This document shows, piece by piece, positions 9,759 to 18,206 of a DNA stretch of 64,000 nucleotides. Every line of letters starts with the position of its first letter. Within the stretch, counting starts at the first letter, position 1. The stretch covers positions 930,001 through 994,000 of the forward strand of contig CANMBD010000001.1 in the NCBI GenBank assembly GCA_947495985.1. The letters are read 5' to 3'. The translations under genes and the position numbers were made by a program. The stretch comes from an uncultured Sphingomonadaceae bacterium (lineage in GTDB: Bacteria > Pseudomonadota > Alphaproteobacteria > Sphingomonadales > Sphingomonadaceae). The notes under the pieces are model-generated. The model worked only from the letters and a program-made list of their open reading frames with translations, made no database searches and was not told the origin of the DNA.

Positions 9759-10763
9759 ATGACAATTGATCAAACAGGTTCACCGCCGACTGCCGGGCAT
9801 CAGTTTCCCGCGGGATCGGACGCTTTTCCACATCGCCATCTATTGGGTATCGCCGGACTGCAGCCTTGGGAGATATTATTTCTCCTAAAGGAAGCCGAAC
9901 AATGGGTCGATCTGAACCGCCAGTCGAGCAAACATGTCGACCGGCTCGACGGCCTGACCGTCATCAACGCATTTTTCGAAAACAGTACGCGCACGCTACT
10001 TTCTTTCGAGATTGCCGGTAAACGTATGGGCGCAGACGTCGTGAATATGCATGCCGCGCAATCCAGCGTCAAAAAGGGTGAAACCCTTATCGATACGGCG
10101 GTCACGCTCAATGCCATGCGGGCTGATGCCATCGTCATTCGGCATGCCAGTTCCGGGGCGGTGCAGCTCATTGCCGATAAAGTGGATTGTCCCGTGCTCA
10201 ATGCCGGTGATGGCAGCCACGAGCACCCCACCCAGGGCTTGCTTGATGCGCTGACCATTCAGAGGCGCAAAGGCGACATTAGCGGGCTGACAATTACGAT
10301 CTGCGGCGATGTCATGCACAGCCGGGTGGCTCGTTCCAACATCTACTGCCTGACGACATTGGGTGCAAAAGTACGGGTTTGCGCTCCAACGTCGCTTTTA
10401 CCGGCGGCTCTCGACAGGATGAATGTGGAGGCTTTTTCGAATTTTGAACAGGCACTGGATGACGCGGACGTTGTGATGATGCTGCGGCTGCAGAATGAAC
10501 GCATGAATGGCGATTTCATCCCCAGTCCCAGAGAGTTTCATCATCTTTACGGTCTGACGAGAGAACGGCTTGCTCTGGCCAAACCCGACGCACTGGTCAT
10601 GCATCCCGGTCCGATGAACCGCGGTGTCGAAATCAGCAGTGATATTGCAGATGATCTTGATCGGTCCGCCATTACAGAACAAGTCGAAATGGGTGTGGCC
10701 GTTCGCATGGCCTGTCTGGACGTTCTAACCCGGCGATCGCGCGGTGTGGAGGGATGGTCATGA
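9759..10763 (+). CDS. pyrB: Aspartate carbamoyltransferase catalytic subunit
   Basis: Catalyses the committed step of pyrimidine synthesis, carbamoyl phosphate plus aspartate to carbamoyl-aspartate. The carbamoyl-phosphate loop NSTRT (in [13 protein letters not shown]) and the HPTQGLLD motif are intact, as is the aspartate-site region [10 protein letters not shown]. The ATG at 9759 gives 334 residues with an N-terminal extension of about 30 residues ahead of LLGIAGL. Such extensions are seen in class A ATCases that assemble with a dihydroorotase-like partner. That partner follows, overlapping by four bases (ATGA). Confidence 0.97.
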   Translation: MTIDQTGSPPTAGHQFPAGSDAFPHRHLLGIAGLQPWEILFLLKEAEQWVDLNRQSSKHVDRLDGLTVINAFFENSTRTLLSFEIAGKRMGADVVNMHAAQSSVKKGETLIDTAVTLNAMRADAIVIRHASSGAVQLIADKVDCPVLNAGDGSHEHPTQGLLDALTIQRRKGDISGLTITICGDVMHSRVARSNIYCLTTLGAKVRVCAPTSLLPAALDRMNVEAFSNFEQALDDADVVMMLRLQNERMNGDFIPSPREFHHLYGLTRERLALAKPDALVMHPGPMNRGVEISSDIADDLDRSAITEQVEMGVAVRMACLDVLTRRSRGVEGWS

Positions 10764-11980
10764 AAAAGACTTTCATCAACGCACAGGTTCTGGTCCCCGA
10801 AGCGAAAGCCCCGCAACCCGCCAACGTCGCCATTGATGGTGATCGCATTGTTCAGATTGGCGGAGACAAACCATCTGCAGACCACGAAACTGTCGACTGC
10901 GCCGGGGCGTTGTTGGCGCCGGGTATTATCGACCTGGGTGTTTTTGCCATCGACAAGCCGGCTTTCCACTATGGCGGGGTTACTCGTGCGGCCTTGATGC
11001 CGGATCAGGCGCCGGTGCTCGACCTACCGGCGATGATCAAACATAACGCCTCCGAAGGGAAACCAGACCTGTGGTCTCATCCTCTTGCAGCCGCGACCAA
11101 AGCGCTGAAGGGTACCGAATTGGCGGAAATCGGATTGATGAAAAAGGCTGGCGCCCGTGCCGTGGCCACCGGCAGAAGCTGGATTGCAGATAGCGGCATC
11201 ATGCTCAAGCTGCTCCACTATTGCCGGTCGCTGGACATGCCGGTCATCGTCCATAGCGAAGATAGCGGGCTGACCGCAGGTGCGGTGGCAACCGCGGGTG
11301 AAACCGCCACACGCCTGGGCCTGTCCGGCGCGCCTGCCTCGGCAGAAGCGCTCTCCATCGCCCGGGATATTGGTCTGGTCCGGGAAAGCGGCGCGCATAT
11401 TCATTTTCGGCAAGTCACCACCATGCAAGGGTTGGAGTTGATTCGAGCAGCCAAATCGGAAGGCCTGCCCGTAACATGCGGCATTACCCCCGCTCATCTT
11501 TTCTTGTCTGATATCGCGATTAGTGAATTCAGGACCTTTGCAAAACTGTCACCGCCCTTGCGCAGCGAAGAAGATCGCCAGGCCTGCCTGAAAGCGATCA
11601 ACGACGGCACGATAGATGTGATTTCATCCGGCCATGATCCGCGGGGGCCAGAGGATAAGCGCCTGCCCTTTGCGGAAGCGGAATTCGGAATGGCGGGTGC
11701 CGAGACATTGCTTGCGCTGTCGCTGAACCTTGTTCGTGATGGGCTGGTGGGCATGCCTCGTCTGTTTGAGCTGCTATCGGCTACACCCGCAAAGATACTG
11801 GGTGTCGACGCCGGACAAATTACGCAAGGTTATGAAGCCGACTTGATATTGATCGATCCGGAAGCACCATGGCAGGTCGATACCCGAAAGATGGCCGCGG
11901 CGGCAGGCAATACGCCATTTGACAAGCTGCCGGTACAAGGCCGCGTTCGCGCAATATATAAGGGCGGAAAAGCGCTTTAG
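10760..11980 (+). CDS. Dihydroorotase-like protein lacking the HxH metal motif (PyrC'/PyrX type)
   Basis: Amidohydrolase-fold protein of 406 residues, homologous to dihydroorotase. Where active enzymes have DxHxH after PGxID it reads DLGVFA (residues 58-63), so both metal-binding histidines are gone. The later DHAPH motif is also altered to GHDPRG, though the VHSED region keeps a histidine. It is therefore probably inactive and structural, as in class A ATCase where a pseudo-DHOase holds the complex together. The ATG at 10760 overlaps the pyrB stop and has GGAGG at 10748-10752; an ATG six bases upstream is less well placed. An active pyrC would have to lie elsewhere. Confidence 0.9.
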   Translation: MKKTFINAQVLVPEAKAPQPANVAIDGDRIVQIGGDKPSADHETVDCAGALLAPGIIDLGVFAIDKPAFHYGGVTRAALMPDQAPVLDLPAMIKHNASEGKPDLWSHPLAAATKALKGTELAEIGLMKKAGARAVATGRSWIADSGIMLKLLHYCRSLDMPVIVHSEDSGLTAGAVATAGETATRLGLSGAPASAEALSIARDIGLVRESGAHIHFRQVTTMQGLELIRAAKSEGLPVTCGITPAHLFLSDIAISEFRTFAKLSPPLRSEEDRQACLKAINDGTIDVISSGHDPRGPEDKRLPFAEAEFGMAGAETLLALSLNLVRDGLVGMPRLFELLSATPAKILGVDAGQITQGYEADLILIDPEAPWQVDTRKMAAAAGNTPFDKLPVQGRVRAIYKGGKAL

Positions 11981-11993
11981 CTTTCCCGCCCTT
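11960..11993. terminator. Bidirectional terminator hairpin between convergent genes
   Basis: AAGGGCGGAAAAGC (11960-11973) and GCTTTCCCGCCCTT (11980-11993) form a near-perfect long stem with a 6-base loop. It includes the stop codon of the dihydroorotase-like gene. It sits between that gene and the convergent TPR-SPOR gene. Confidence 0.6.
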
Positions 11994-12013
11994 AGGATGT
12001 TGGTTTGATTATT

Positions 12014-13444
12014 TTAGCGTGCGGCGAGCTTTTGCGGTGCCTTTTTAGCCATTTGTGTTGGACGCACTTTTTCGACGTTGCGAACAATGCATGCACCGCC
12101 CTTGGCTTTAATGCCGACACACATGTCTTTGGCAGCCTGTTCGTTACCGAAACCCATGGCAGCCAAGCGATAAAGTGTCTTGCCATTCCGCTGGATCGGC
12201 GAGCTTGCATATTGGAATGGTGCCAGGTCTTTATTTTTTGAAGTCAAAATGCCCCAGGCGCGTTTCACATTTTCAGGTGAAGAGAATACGCCAAGCTGCA
12301 CCAGATGCTTGCCATTGGAAATGGCCCGGGCACGCGGTGTGAAAGCTACTTTTTGTAACACTGGCTGCATTGCGGCAATAACTTGCTCCGCAGCCGTTGA
12401 AACAGGTGCTGCTTTTTTAACGGGTGCCGGTGCGTCCGAGCCTTCAACAATGAAGGTTTTTTCCGGAGCTGATGTGACAGGCTTAGCAGTTTTCTTTTCC
12501 TCGGCAGCTTTGCTCGCAGGAACTGCGACTTTTGTCACTTTAACGTTATTTTTCTTGGCCATAAAGTCGATGTCGGAATCTGCCACAGGTGCTGGACCGA
12601 CAGCTGGAAGCGGTGTTTCAGTATCGAAACTGGCAACTTCCCGGCCATAATCTTCCGCAGGCGTTGCAGCAGCAACAACGGGAACAACAGGAGCAGCATT
12701 CAGTGCCAGACGAACAGGCTGCCCTGGATCATTGGCAACCGGTTCAACGTTCAGCAAAGATGCTACGCGCACTTCATAAGCACCCGGACGAGCCATTTGT
12801 GCCCATTGCATGATGCGGTTGTCGACAGTGGCAGGTGTCATATCCTGCATTGCCATCAATTTCGCTTCTTTCCAGCGACCGTCCAGAGCATAAGCTAGTC
12901 CCAGATTTTGGCGGGTACGGCCTGTGACGTTGGCGCTACGAATGGCCTGCTCCAGTTCAGCAATTGCACCTTTGGAATCACCGGTCAGAGCCAATGCCAG
13001 ACCATAGTCGGCGGTTGGAATGAATTGACGGTTATTCTCGATCAATTGTTTCGCCTTGTTGGCTTTGCCTTGAGCCAATTGTGACAGGCTCAAGCTCAAG
13101 ATCGTGCGGGCATCTTTTTGGCCCAGTTCCATTGCGTCAAGGAAACTGCGCTCCGCAGAATGAAAACGACCGGCGGCCAAGTAAGATTGACCAAGCAACG
13201 CCCGCGTTTCAGGGTCGCTGCCGACACCGGCAACAGACTGCTCTGCATAGGCAATCGCTTTTTCGACTTGGCCTTTACGGAGAGCTTTTTCAGCTTTTTT
13301 GGCATATTTCGCGCCATCTTTAACCGTAGCAGGCTTGCTCGATAAAGAAGCAACCGAACCGCCTCCGAAAGGACCGCAACCGGTCAGAGTTGTCGAAATG
13401 ACCATAGTCGAAGCGGCCAGTTTCAATATCGTATCGCGTTTCAT
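12014..13444 (-). CDS. TPR-repeat lipoprotein with C-terminal SPOR domain
   Basis: The 476-residue exported lipoprotein has a signal peptide ending in the lipobox LTGC. TPR-like helical repeats (about residues 40-200) follow, then a long Pro/Ala/Val-rich linker and a C-terminal SPOR domain (about 385-460, starting near KHLVQLGVFSS). SPOR domains bind denuded peptidoglycan at division sites, so it probably acts in septal wall remodelling in the periplasm. It is followed upstream on the same strand by the RHH-like and ParA-like genes, a link between envelope and partition functions. The partner protein at 15189 has the same repeat-plus-SPOR plan. Confidence 0.88.
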   Translation of the reverse strand: MKRDTILKLAASTMVISTTLTGCGPFGGGSVASLSSKPATVKDGAKYAKKAEKALRKGQVEKAIAYAEQSVAGVGSDPETRALLGQSYLAAGRFHSAERSFLDAMELGQKDARTILSLSLSQLAQGKANKAKQLIENNRQFIPTADYGLALALTGDSKGAIAELEQAIRSANVTGRTRQNLGLAYALDGRWKEAKLMAMQDMTPATVDNRIMQWAQMARPGAYEVRVASLLNVEPVANDPGQPVRLALNAAPVVPVVAAATPAEDYGREVASFDTETPLPAVGPAPVADSDIDFMAKKNNVKVTKVAVPASKAAEEKKTAKPVTSAPEKTFIVEGSDAPAPVKKAAPVSTAAEQVIAAMQPVLQKVAFTPRARAISNGKHLVQLGVFSSPENVKRAWGILTSKNKDLAPFQYASSPIQRNGKTLYRLAAMGFGNEQAAKDMCVGIKAKGGACIVRNVEKVRPTQMAKKAPQKLAAR

Positions 13445-13480
13445 ATTAATGCCCTCGCAATTAAAATCTGTATCTTTGTT

Positions 13481-14185
13481 TTAAGCAGCGCCGCGTGACG
13501 GAATGCGCTCTGCCAAGTCGTCAAGTTCGGGGATAGACCTCAAATATTCGTCCACGGCTTTGGTTACCAACTGCTGTGCCGAAACATTCTTCACAGCCGT
13601 CGCCAACCGCAGTTTCAGGTGCCTGTCAGCGTCCAACCTTAAGGTAAACGCAGCCTTGGCTTTACGTGTCCGGGACTTTTGAGCCGGGCGACGTGTTTTG
13701 ACTGCGGACTTCGCAGGATTTGCCTTCTTACGCGCAGGTGGAGCAACTCCGATGCTGGAATTTTCAGCAACCGGCGCCACTTCGCGGGAAATAGAGAGGG
13801 GAACAGGAACGGATTGTTCCTTGTCAGCAGGCTCGACCTTCTGTTCGGGTTCTGCTGCAACTTGCTCTTCGTGTTTCGGCTGCTGGCTTAATTTCGCAGC
13901 AATTTCTTCCTGCTGTTTCTTCACCGCAGGAACAACCTCAGGAATCGCTCCTGCTAATGGATTGTAATGATACTGATCCGCATCGACAGGTCCATTGGTG
14001 TCCGATTGTCCTGCTTCATGATCAGGATTGGTGTCATAACCCATGTCATTCCACCCCAGGTCTTCATTTTCATGATCAGACTGAGTTGGAAATGCCATTC
14101 CTTGACGCCGCATGGCAGGCTTTGCGCCGCCTTTGCGTGCAAGCAAGGAAGATGACAGGGATGCTAATGGCTTAGGTTCGCTCAT
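13481..14185 (-). CDS. Ribbon-helix-helix-like protein paired with ParA-like ATPase
   Basis: A 234-residue cytoplasmic protein: a short conserved N-terminus (SLSSSLLARKG), a low-complexity acidic middle, a basic stretch of Arg/Lys (about residues 160-180), and a compact C-terminal helix-strand domain from AFTLRLDADRHLKLRL to about residue 225. The last part looks like a ribbon-helix-helix or antitoxin-like DNA-binding fold. The start at 14185 is chosen because GGGAGGAG precedes it by about 8 bases. A further ATG at 14203 would overlap the ParA-like gene. As the immediate partner of that ATPase it may serve as its ParB-like adaptor; that is inference. Confidence 0.75.
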   Translation of the reverse strand: MSEPKPLASLSSSLLARKGGAKPAMRRQGMAFPTQSDHENEDLGWNDMGYDTNPDHEAGQSDTNGPVDADQYHYNPLAGAIPEVVPAVKKQQEEIAAKLSQQPKHEEQVAAEPEQKVEPADKEQSVPVPLSISREVAPVAENSSIGVAPPARKKANPAKSAVKTRRPAQKSRTRKAKAAFTLRLDADRHLKLRLATAVKNVSAQQLVTKAVDEYLRSIPELDDLAERIPSRGAA

Positions 14186-14202
14186 ATTCTGTGCTCCTCC
14201 CA

Positions 14203-14925
14203 TTAGGACCCGATGACCCGGCGACCGAAATTGCTTCCGGGCCGAGGAACTCCGACATTGGTTGTCGGCGCCATGGCAGGTGATGAAAATACGGTGCGGC
14301 GGAAATTCTTCTCCAGACGGTCAGAAATATAGCCCCAAAGCTGCTGGATTTCCTGAGAAGAACGCCCATCTGGATCAACTTCCATAACGGTGCGGCCATC
14401 AATCATGGATCCGGCAAAGTCCGTCCGGTGATGTACGGTGATCGGAGCGACTGTGCCGTGCTGAGACAGCGCGACAGCGGCTTCCGAAGTGATTTTGGCT
14501 TTTGGCGTTGCGCCATTCACAACAAACAATAGCGGTTTGCCGGCACGCTCACACAGATCGACAGTTGCACCCACGGCACGCAGATCATGCGGGCTGGGGC
14601 GCGTTGGTATAACGATAAGTTCTGCGACCGAGATGACAGACTGGATAGCCATGGTAATGGCTGGCGGCGTGTCAATCACTGCGAGTTTGAAACCCTGTTG
14701 CCGCAAGATCGCCAGATCGGCAGCCAGTCGGGATACAGTGGTTTGCGCAAAAGCAGGCAGTTCTGCTTCGCGTTCGTTCCACCAATCGGCCAGAGAACCT
14801 TGTGGATCGATATCGATTAGGACAACCGGACCTGCTCCGGCCAGTTGGGCTTGTACGGCCAGATGACCCGACAAAGTTGTTTTGCCGGAACCACCTTTTT
14901 GGGATGCCATTGCTAGAACTCGCAC
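14203..14925 (-). CDS. ParA/MinD-family partition ATPase
   Basis: The 240-residue deviant-Walker ATPase has the A motif KGGSGKTT at residues 10-17, the A' motif DIDPQGS near residue 40 and VIDTPP for Walker B. These mark ParA-like proteins that dimerise on DNA and position cargo. It is shorter than chromosomal ParA and has no parB beside it, so it is an orphan ParA, perhaps placing an envelope or division complex with the adjacent SPOR proteins. The start is GTG at 14925; an in-frame ATG five codons in is the alternative. Confidence 0.9.
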   Translation of the reverse strand: MRVLAMASQKGGSGKTTLSGHLAVQAQLAGAGPVVLIDIDPQGSLADWWNEREAELPAFAQTTVSRLAADLAILRQQGFKLAVIDTPPAITMAIQSVISVAELIVIPTRPSPHDLRAVGATVDLCERAGKPLLFVVNGATPKAKITSEAAVALSQHGTVAPITVHHRTDFAGSMIDGRTVMEVDPDGRSSQEIQQLWGYISDRLEKNFRRTVFSSPAMAPTTNVGVPRPGSNFGRRVIGS

Positions 14926-15071
14926 TCTATTCCCCTTAGTATCATCACGTGTTGATCAGGACGTCTGAAATTCATTCATCGCCTTCTCTGACAGAACAGG
15001 GCTAAAATAGGGTTAACAAACGCGTGATGTTTTTTTGGGCGGGAAAATTATTTTACACGACGTTAGATTTC

Positions 15072-15143
15072 GATTCAGTCGCCGGTCAGATTTTTGGTTT
15101 AAGGTTACGAATAATTTGCAAATTGGCGTTAAGGACAAATTAC
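15072..15143 (+). promoter_or_regulatory. Possible cell-cycle promoter elements (GANTC and CtrA-like box)
   Basis: The 263-base gap 14926-15188 separates the divergent ParA-like and Sel1-SPOR genes. It contains GATTC at 15072-15076, a site for the CcrM methylase in alphaproteobacteria. It also contains TTAA, seven bases, TTAC at 15129-15143, one mismatch from the CtrA half-site pair TTAA-N7-TTAA. Both motifs are short and could be chance. The rest of the gap is AT-rich and holds no gene that I can support. Confidence 0.3.
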
Positions 15144-15188
15144 GCATAAGATGACATTCAGCAATTTGAATATCGAGGGCCTGATCAC

Positions 15189-16235
15189 ATGATAAATTCC
15201 AAGATAGCGCGCCATATCATAGTGGCATCTGCGGTTTTCGGATTCACGGCGCCCGCATTGGCCGACGTTAAAGACGGCGTCGATGCCTGGGGACGCGGCG
15301 ATTATAAGACTGCTGTTGCCGAATGGCGTGGCCCCGCCAATGCTGGTGATGCCGATGCGCAGTTCAATATGGGTCAGGCCTTCAAGCTTGGGCGCGGTGT
15401 GCCCATGGATCTGGCCAAGGCCGAACAATTTTACAAGCGCGCCGCCGACCAAGGTCATTTGCAGGCCAGTGACAACTATGGTCTGATCCTTTTCCAGAAC
15501 CAGCGGCGAAAAGAAGCCCTGCCCTATCTGCGAGCTTCCGCCAATCGCGGCGAACCGCGCGCGCAATATGTATTGGGCACAGGGCATTTTAATGGCGATT
15601 TTGTCGAGAAAGACTGGATCAGGGCCTATGCCCTGATGACCCGCGCTTCCGCCGCCGGATTGCCACAAGCGACGTCCAACATGGCGCAGATGGACAAATA
15701 TATTCCTCTCGACCAGCGCCGCCGCGCGATTGAACTGGCCAGCCAGATGGAAGAGAATGAAAAACGCGTTCGTACCGCACAGGTCGGCGGGTTGAGAGCC
15801 GCGCCATCGAGCGGCGCAATTCAAACCGCGCAATTGCCTGCATCAAAGGCTGTTACTCCGGTTCCAGCCCCAGTGCCTGCGGCAAAACCCGCTGCTCCGC
15901 CAAAGGTTAAACCAGTTCCCGCTCCGGCCCCTGTTAAGGCCGCAGCCCCCGCAGCAAAACCTGCCCCCGCTCCAGCTGCTGCGCCAGTGCGTACCGCAGC
16001 GACCGGTAATTGGCGCGTTCAACTTGGCGCTTTTGGCGATCAGAACAGGGCCAAGGCGCTTTGGAACAATCTGGAAAAGCGTGTGTCTGCCCTAAACAAT
16101 TTGCAGCCTTATCTGGTTGCAGCCGGTTCGATCACGCGATTGCAAGCCGGCCCCTTTGCCACCAAGGCACAGGCGAGCAAGGTTTGTGGCAGCGTCAAGG
16201 CATCCGGCAACGATTGTATCGTAAAATCCCGGTAA
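15189..16235 (+). CDS. Sel1-like repeat protein with C-terminal SPOR domain
   Basis: A 348-residue exported protein: signal peptide ending near PALA (residue 25), several Sel1/TPR-like repeats (about residues 40-190, for example FNMGQAFKLGRG), a Pro/Ala linker (about 205-270), and a SPOR domain from GNWRVQLGAFGDQ to the end. It should be periplasmic and bind septal peptidoglycan. It has the same architecture as the lipoprotein at 12014-13444 but different repeats. It is divergent from the ParA-like gene and converges on serB. Confidence 0.88.
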   Translation: MINSKIARHIIVASAVFGFTAPALADVKDGVDAWGRGDYKTAVAEWRGPANAGDADAQFNMGQAFKLGRGVPMDLAKAEQFYKRAADQGHLQASDNYGLILFQNQRRKEALPYLRASANRGEPRAQYVLGTGHFNGDFVEKDWIRAYALMTRASAAGLPQATSNMAQMDKYIPLDQRRRAIELASQMEENEKRVRTAQVGGLRAAPSSGAIQTAQLPASKAVTPVPAPVPAAKPAAPPKVKPVPAPAPVKAAAPAAKPAPAPAAAPVRTAATGNWRVQLGAFGDQNRAKALWNNLEKRVSALNNLQPYLVAAGSITRLQAGPFATKAQASKVCGSVKASGNDCIVKSR

Positions 16236-16254
16236 TCGGACTCGACTGAGCGGC

Positions 16255-17136
16255 TTAACCGTTCACCCAGTCATCAGAACCAATGCCCTGCATATATAGC
16301 AGAGCGCTGAGATCATTATACCTGATCGCCGCATCAGCGGCTTTCGCGGCCTTTGGCTTTGCGTGATAGGCAACACCCATTCCGGCCAGCTTTATCATGG
16401 GGATATCATTGGCGCCGTCCCCCACAGCCATGCACTGGTCGAGAGACAGTCCTGCGAATTTTGCGCTCTGCTTCAGCAATTCCGCTTTTCTTTGCGCATC
16501 GACAATTTCACCGGTCAACTTTCCGGTCAAAACCCCGTCCGCTTCGGCCAATATGTTCGCTTCCACAGCAGAAAATCCGATTTTGCGGGCAACCGGATCA
16601 GCAAATCGGGTAAAGCCGCCAGAAACCAATATGGTCTTCGTTCCACGCGCGGCCATGGTCTTTACGAGCGTCTCAGCCCCGGGCATGATTTCCACTTTTT
16701 CAGCAAGACATCGGTCAATCGCCGAAATGTCCAGTCCAGCGAGCAGAGCCACCCTGCCCCGCAATGCCTCTTCAAAATCCAGTTCACCCAGCATGGCGCG
16801 TTCGGTAATCTCTGCGATCTGGTCCTTGATTCCCGCATAGCCGGCGAGTTCATCTATACACTCGACAGTGATCATCGTGCTGTCCATGTCGGATATCAGC
16901 AGCTTCTTCTCCCGATTTTGGGATGGTTGGACGACAAAATCTATTTCAGTGCCTCCGGTCAGCAAAGCATCCCGTAAAGTCGTCAGTTCACCCTCGAGGA
17001 AAATATCAGCTGCTTTGCCGTCAATAATATCACTGATCCGGGAGATTTCCCCGCCGGCTGCCGTCAATCGGTCTGCGGCAGAACTTAGCTCTCCCTTTTG
17101 CAGCTGATCTGCTGCTATTAGCGTGGCGATGAGCAT
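16255..17136 (-). CDS. serB: Phosphoserine phosphatase
   Basis: HAD-family phosphatase for the last step of serine synthesis. The nucleophile motif DMDSTM places the catalytic aspartates at 83 and 85. The motif II region LVSGGF and the motif IV GDGANDIPM are intact. An N-terminal regulatory half of about 75 residues precedes the HAD core. ATG 17136 is chosen because GGAG stands 5 bases ahead; a start at 17247 would run deep into miaA. The 5' ends of serB and miaA overlap head to head by some 8 bases. Confidence 0.95.
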   Translation of the reverse strand: MLIATLIAADQLQKGELSSAADRLTAAGGEISRISDIIDGKAADIFLEGELTTLRDALLTGGTEIDFVVQPSQNREKKLLISDMDSTMITVECIDELAGYAGIKDQIAEITERAMLGELDFEEALRGRVALLAGLDISAIDRCLAEKVEIMPGAETLVKTMAARGTKTILVSGGFTRFADPVARKIGFSAVEANILAEADGVLTGKLTGEIVDAQRKAELLKQSAKFAGLSLDQCMAVGDGANDIPMIKLAGMGVAYHAKPKAAKAADAAIRYNDLSALLYMQGIGSDDWVNG

Positions 17137-18058
17137 ATATTCTCCGAAAGACAAAAAGGATGTGGCACTGATCGTTGGTCCTACGGCCAGCGGCAAATCC
17201 GCATTGGCACTGGAGCTGGCCAAAAAGCAACCCTCTGTGATCATCAATGCTGACAGCGCTCAGGTTTATGCCGATCTACAGGTTCTGAGCGCGCGGCCTG
17301 ATGAGCAGGAAATGGGCGGGGTTGATCACCGGCTTTATGGTTACATAGATGGTGCCGAGACTTGTTCTGCGGCGCACTGGGCCAATGATGCGAAGACCGA
17401 AATAGCGGCGGCTCATGACCACGACATATTACCGATACTGGTTGGCGGCACGGGTCTCTATGTCCGCACATTGCTGAACGGAATCGCACCGATACCCGAA
17501 ATCGACTCCGCTGTCCGTGAGAAGGTGCGTCAAATGGACATTGCTGACGCCTATGCCGCCCTCCAAGAAGAAGATTCGGCGTCCGCACAGCGTTTGAACG
17601 CGAGGGATTCGAGCCGCATCATGCGTGCGCTGGAAGTTGTTCGATCATCCGGAAAAACAATGGGGCACTGGCACGCTCATATGGCCGGCGGAATAGCTGA
17701 CGAGATCAATCTGCACCCACTGGTTCTGCTGCCACCCCGCGAATGGCTTTACGAACGCTGTGATCGGCGGTTTCAGAACATGCTCGATAATGGCGCCAAA
17801 GAAGAAGTTACAGCACTTCTAAAGAGAGATTTATCAGACGATTGCCCGGTTATGCGCGCCATTGGTGTGCCGGAGATCAGCGCCTGGCTCGATGGCGAAA
17901 TCAATCTTGAAGAGGCGAAGACCCGGGCCATGGCCGCCACACGGCAATATGCCAAGCGTCAGTATACCTGGTTCCGTAATCAATGCCCGGACGATTGGCC
18001 TCGCTTTGAAGAGATCATAAATAATGATAATATCGATGATATTGTTATATTATTATAA
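17129..18058 (+). CDS. miaA: tRNA dimethylallyltransferase
   Basis: Adds the isopentenyl group to A37 of tRNAs that read UNN codons. Walker A GPTASGKS, the substrate-loop INADSAQVYADL and the tRNA-contact stretch ATRQYAKRQYTWFR are all present. The start is uncertain: GTG 17123, ATG 17129 (used here) or GTG 17162, since the gene opens inside the start of divergent serB. The protein ends in IVILL, in AT-rich DNA just ahead of ilvB. Those branched-chain codons could be coincidence. Confidence 0.95.
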   Translation: MSIYSPKDKKDVALIVGPTASGKSALALELAKKQPSVIINADSAQVYADLQVLSARPDEQEMGGVDHRLYGYIDGAETCSAAHWANDAKTEIAAAHDHDILPILVGGTGLYVRTLLNGIAPIPEIDSAVREKVRQMDIADAYAALQEEDSASAQRLNARDSSRIMRALEVVRSSGKTMGHWHAHMAGGIADEINLHPLVLLPPREWLYERCDRRFQNMLDNGAKEEVTALLKRDLSDDCPVMRAIGVPEISAWLDGEINLEEAKTRAMAATRQYAKRQYTWFRNQCPDDWPRFEEIINNDNIDDIVILL

Positions 18059-18067
18059 TAATTGGCC

Positions 18068-18182
18068 TTGACATAATATATATAAATATGTAGCGCCGCC
18101 CAGTTCGAGCGGATGCTGTACCCAATCTTGTAGATTGCCTTGCAGTGCAGCATCGCCTATCAAACGCCCGCCTGTTGCGGGC
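18068..18182 (+). promoter_or_regulatory. ilvB leader region: -35-like box, paired stems, six-codon ORF
   Basis: The 148-base gap after miaA contains TTGACA (18068-18073) but no good -10 at the usual spacing. It also contains a 7-base pairing GATGCTG (18112-18118) with CAGCATC (18148-18154), and a hairpin GCCCGC-CTGTT-GCGGGC (18166-18182). The first stem overlaps a tiny ORF, ATG 18113 to TAG 18133, reading M-L-Y-P-I-L with three branched-chain codons. The layout recalls ilv attenuators. However, the second hairpin lacks a T-run and the mini-ORF lacks a clear Shine-Dalgarno, so attenuation is only possible. Confidence 0.3.
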
Positions 18183-18206
18183 TTAACAATGATTATGGAG
18201 CTTAAA

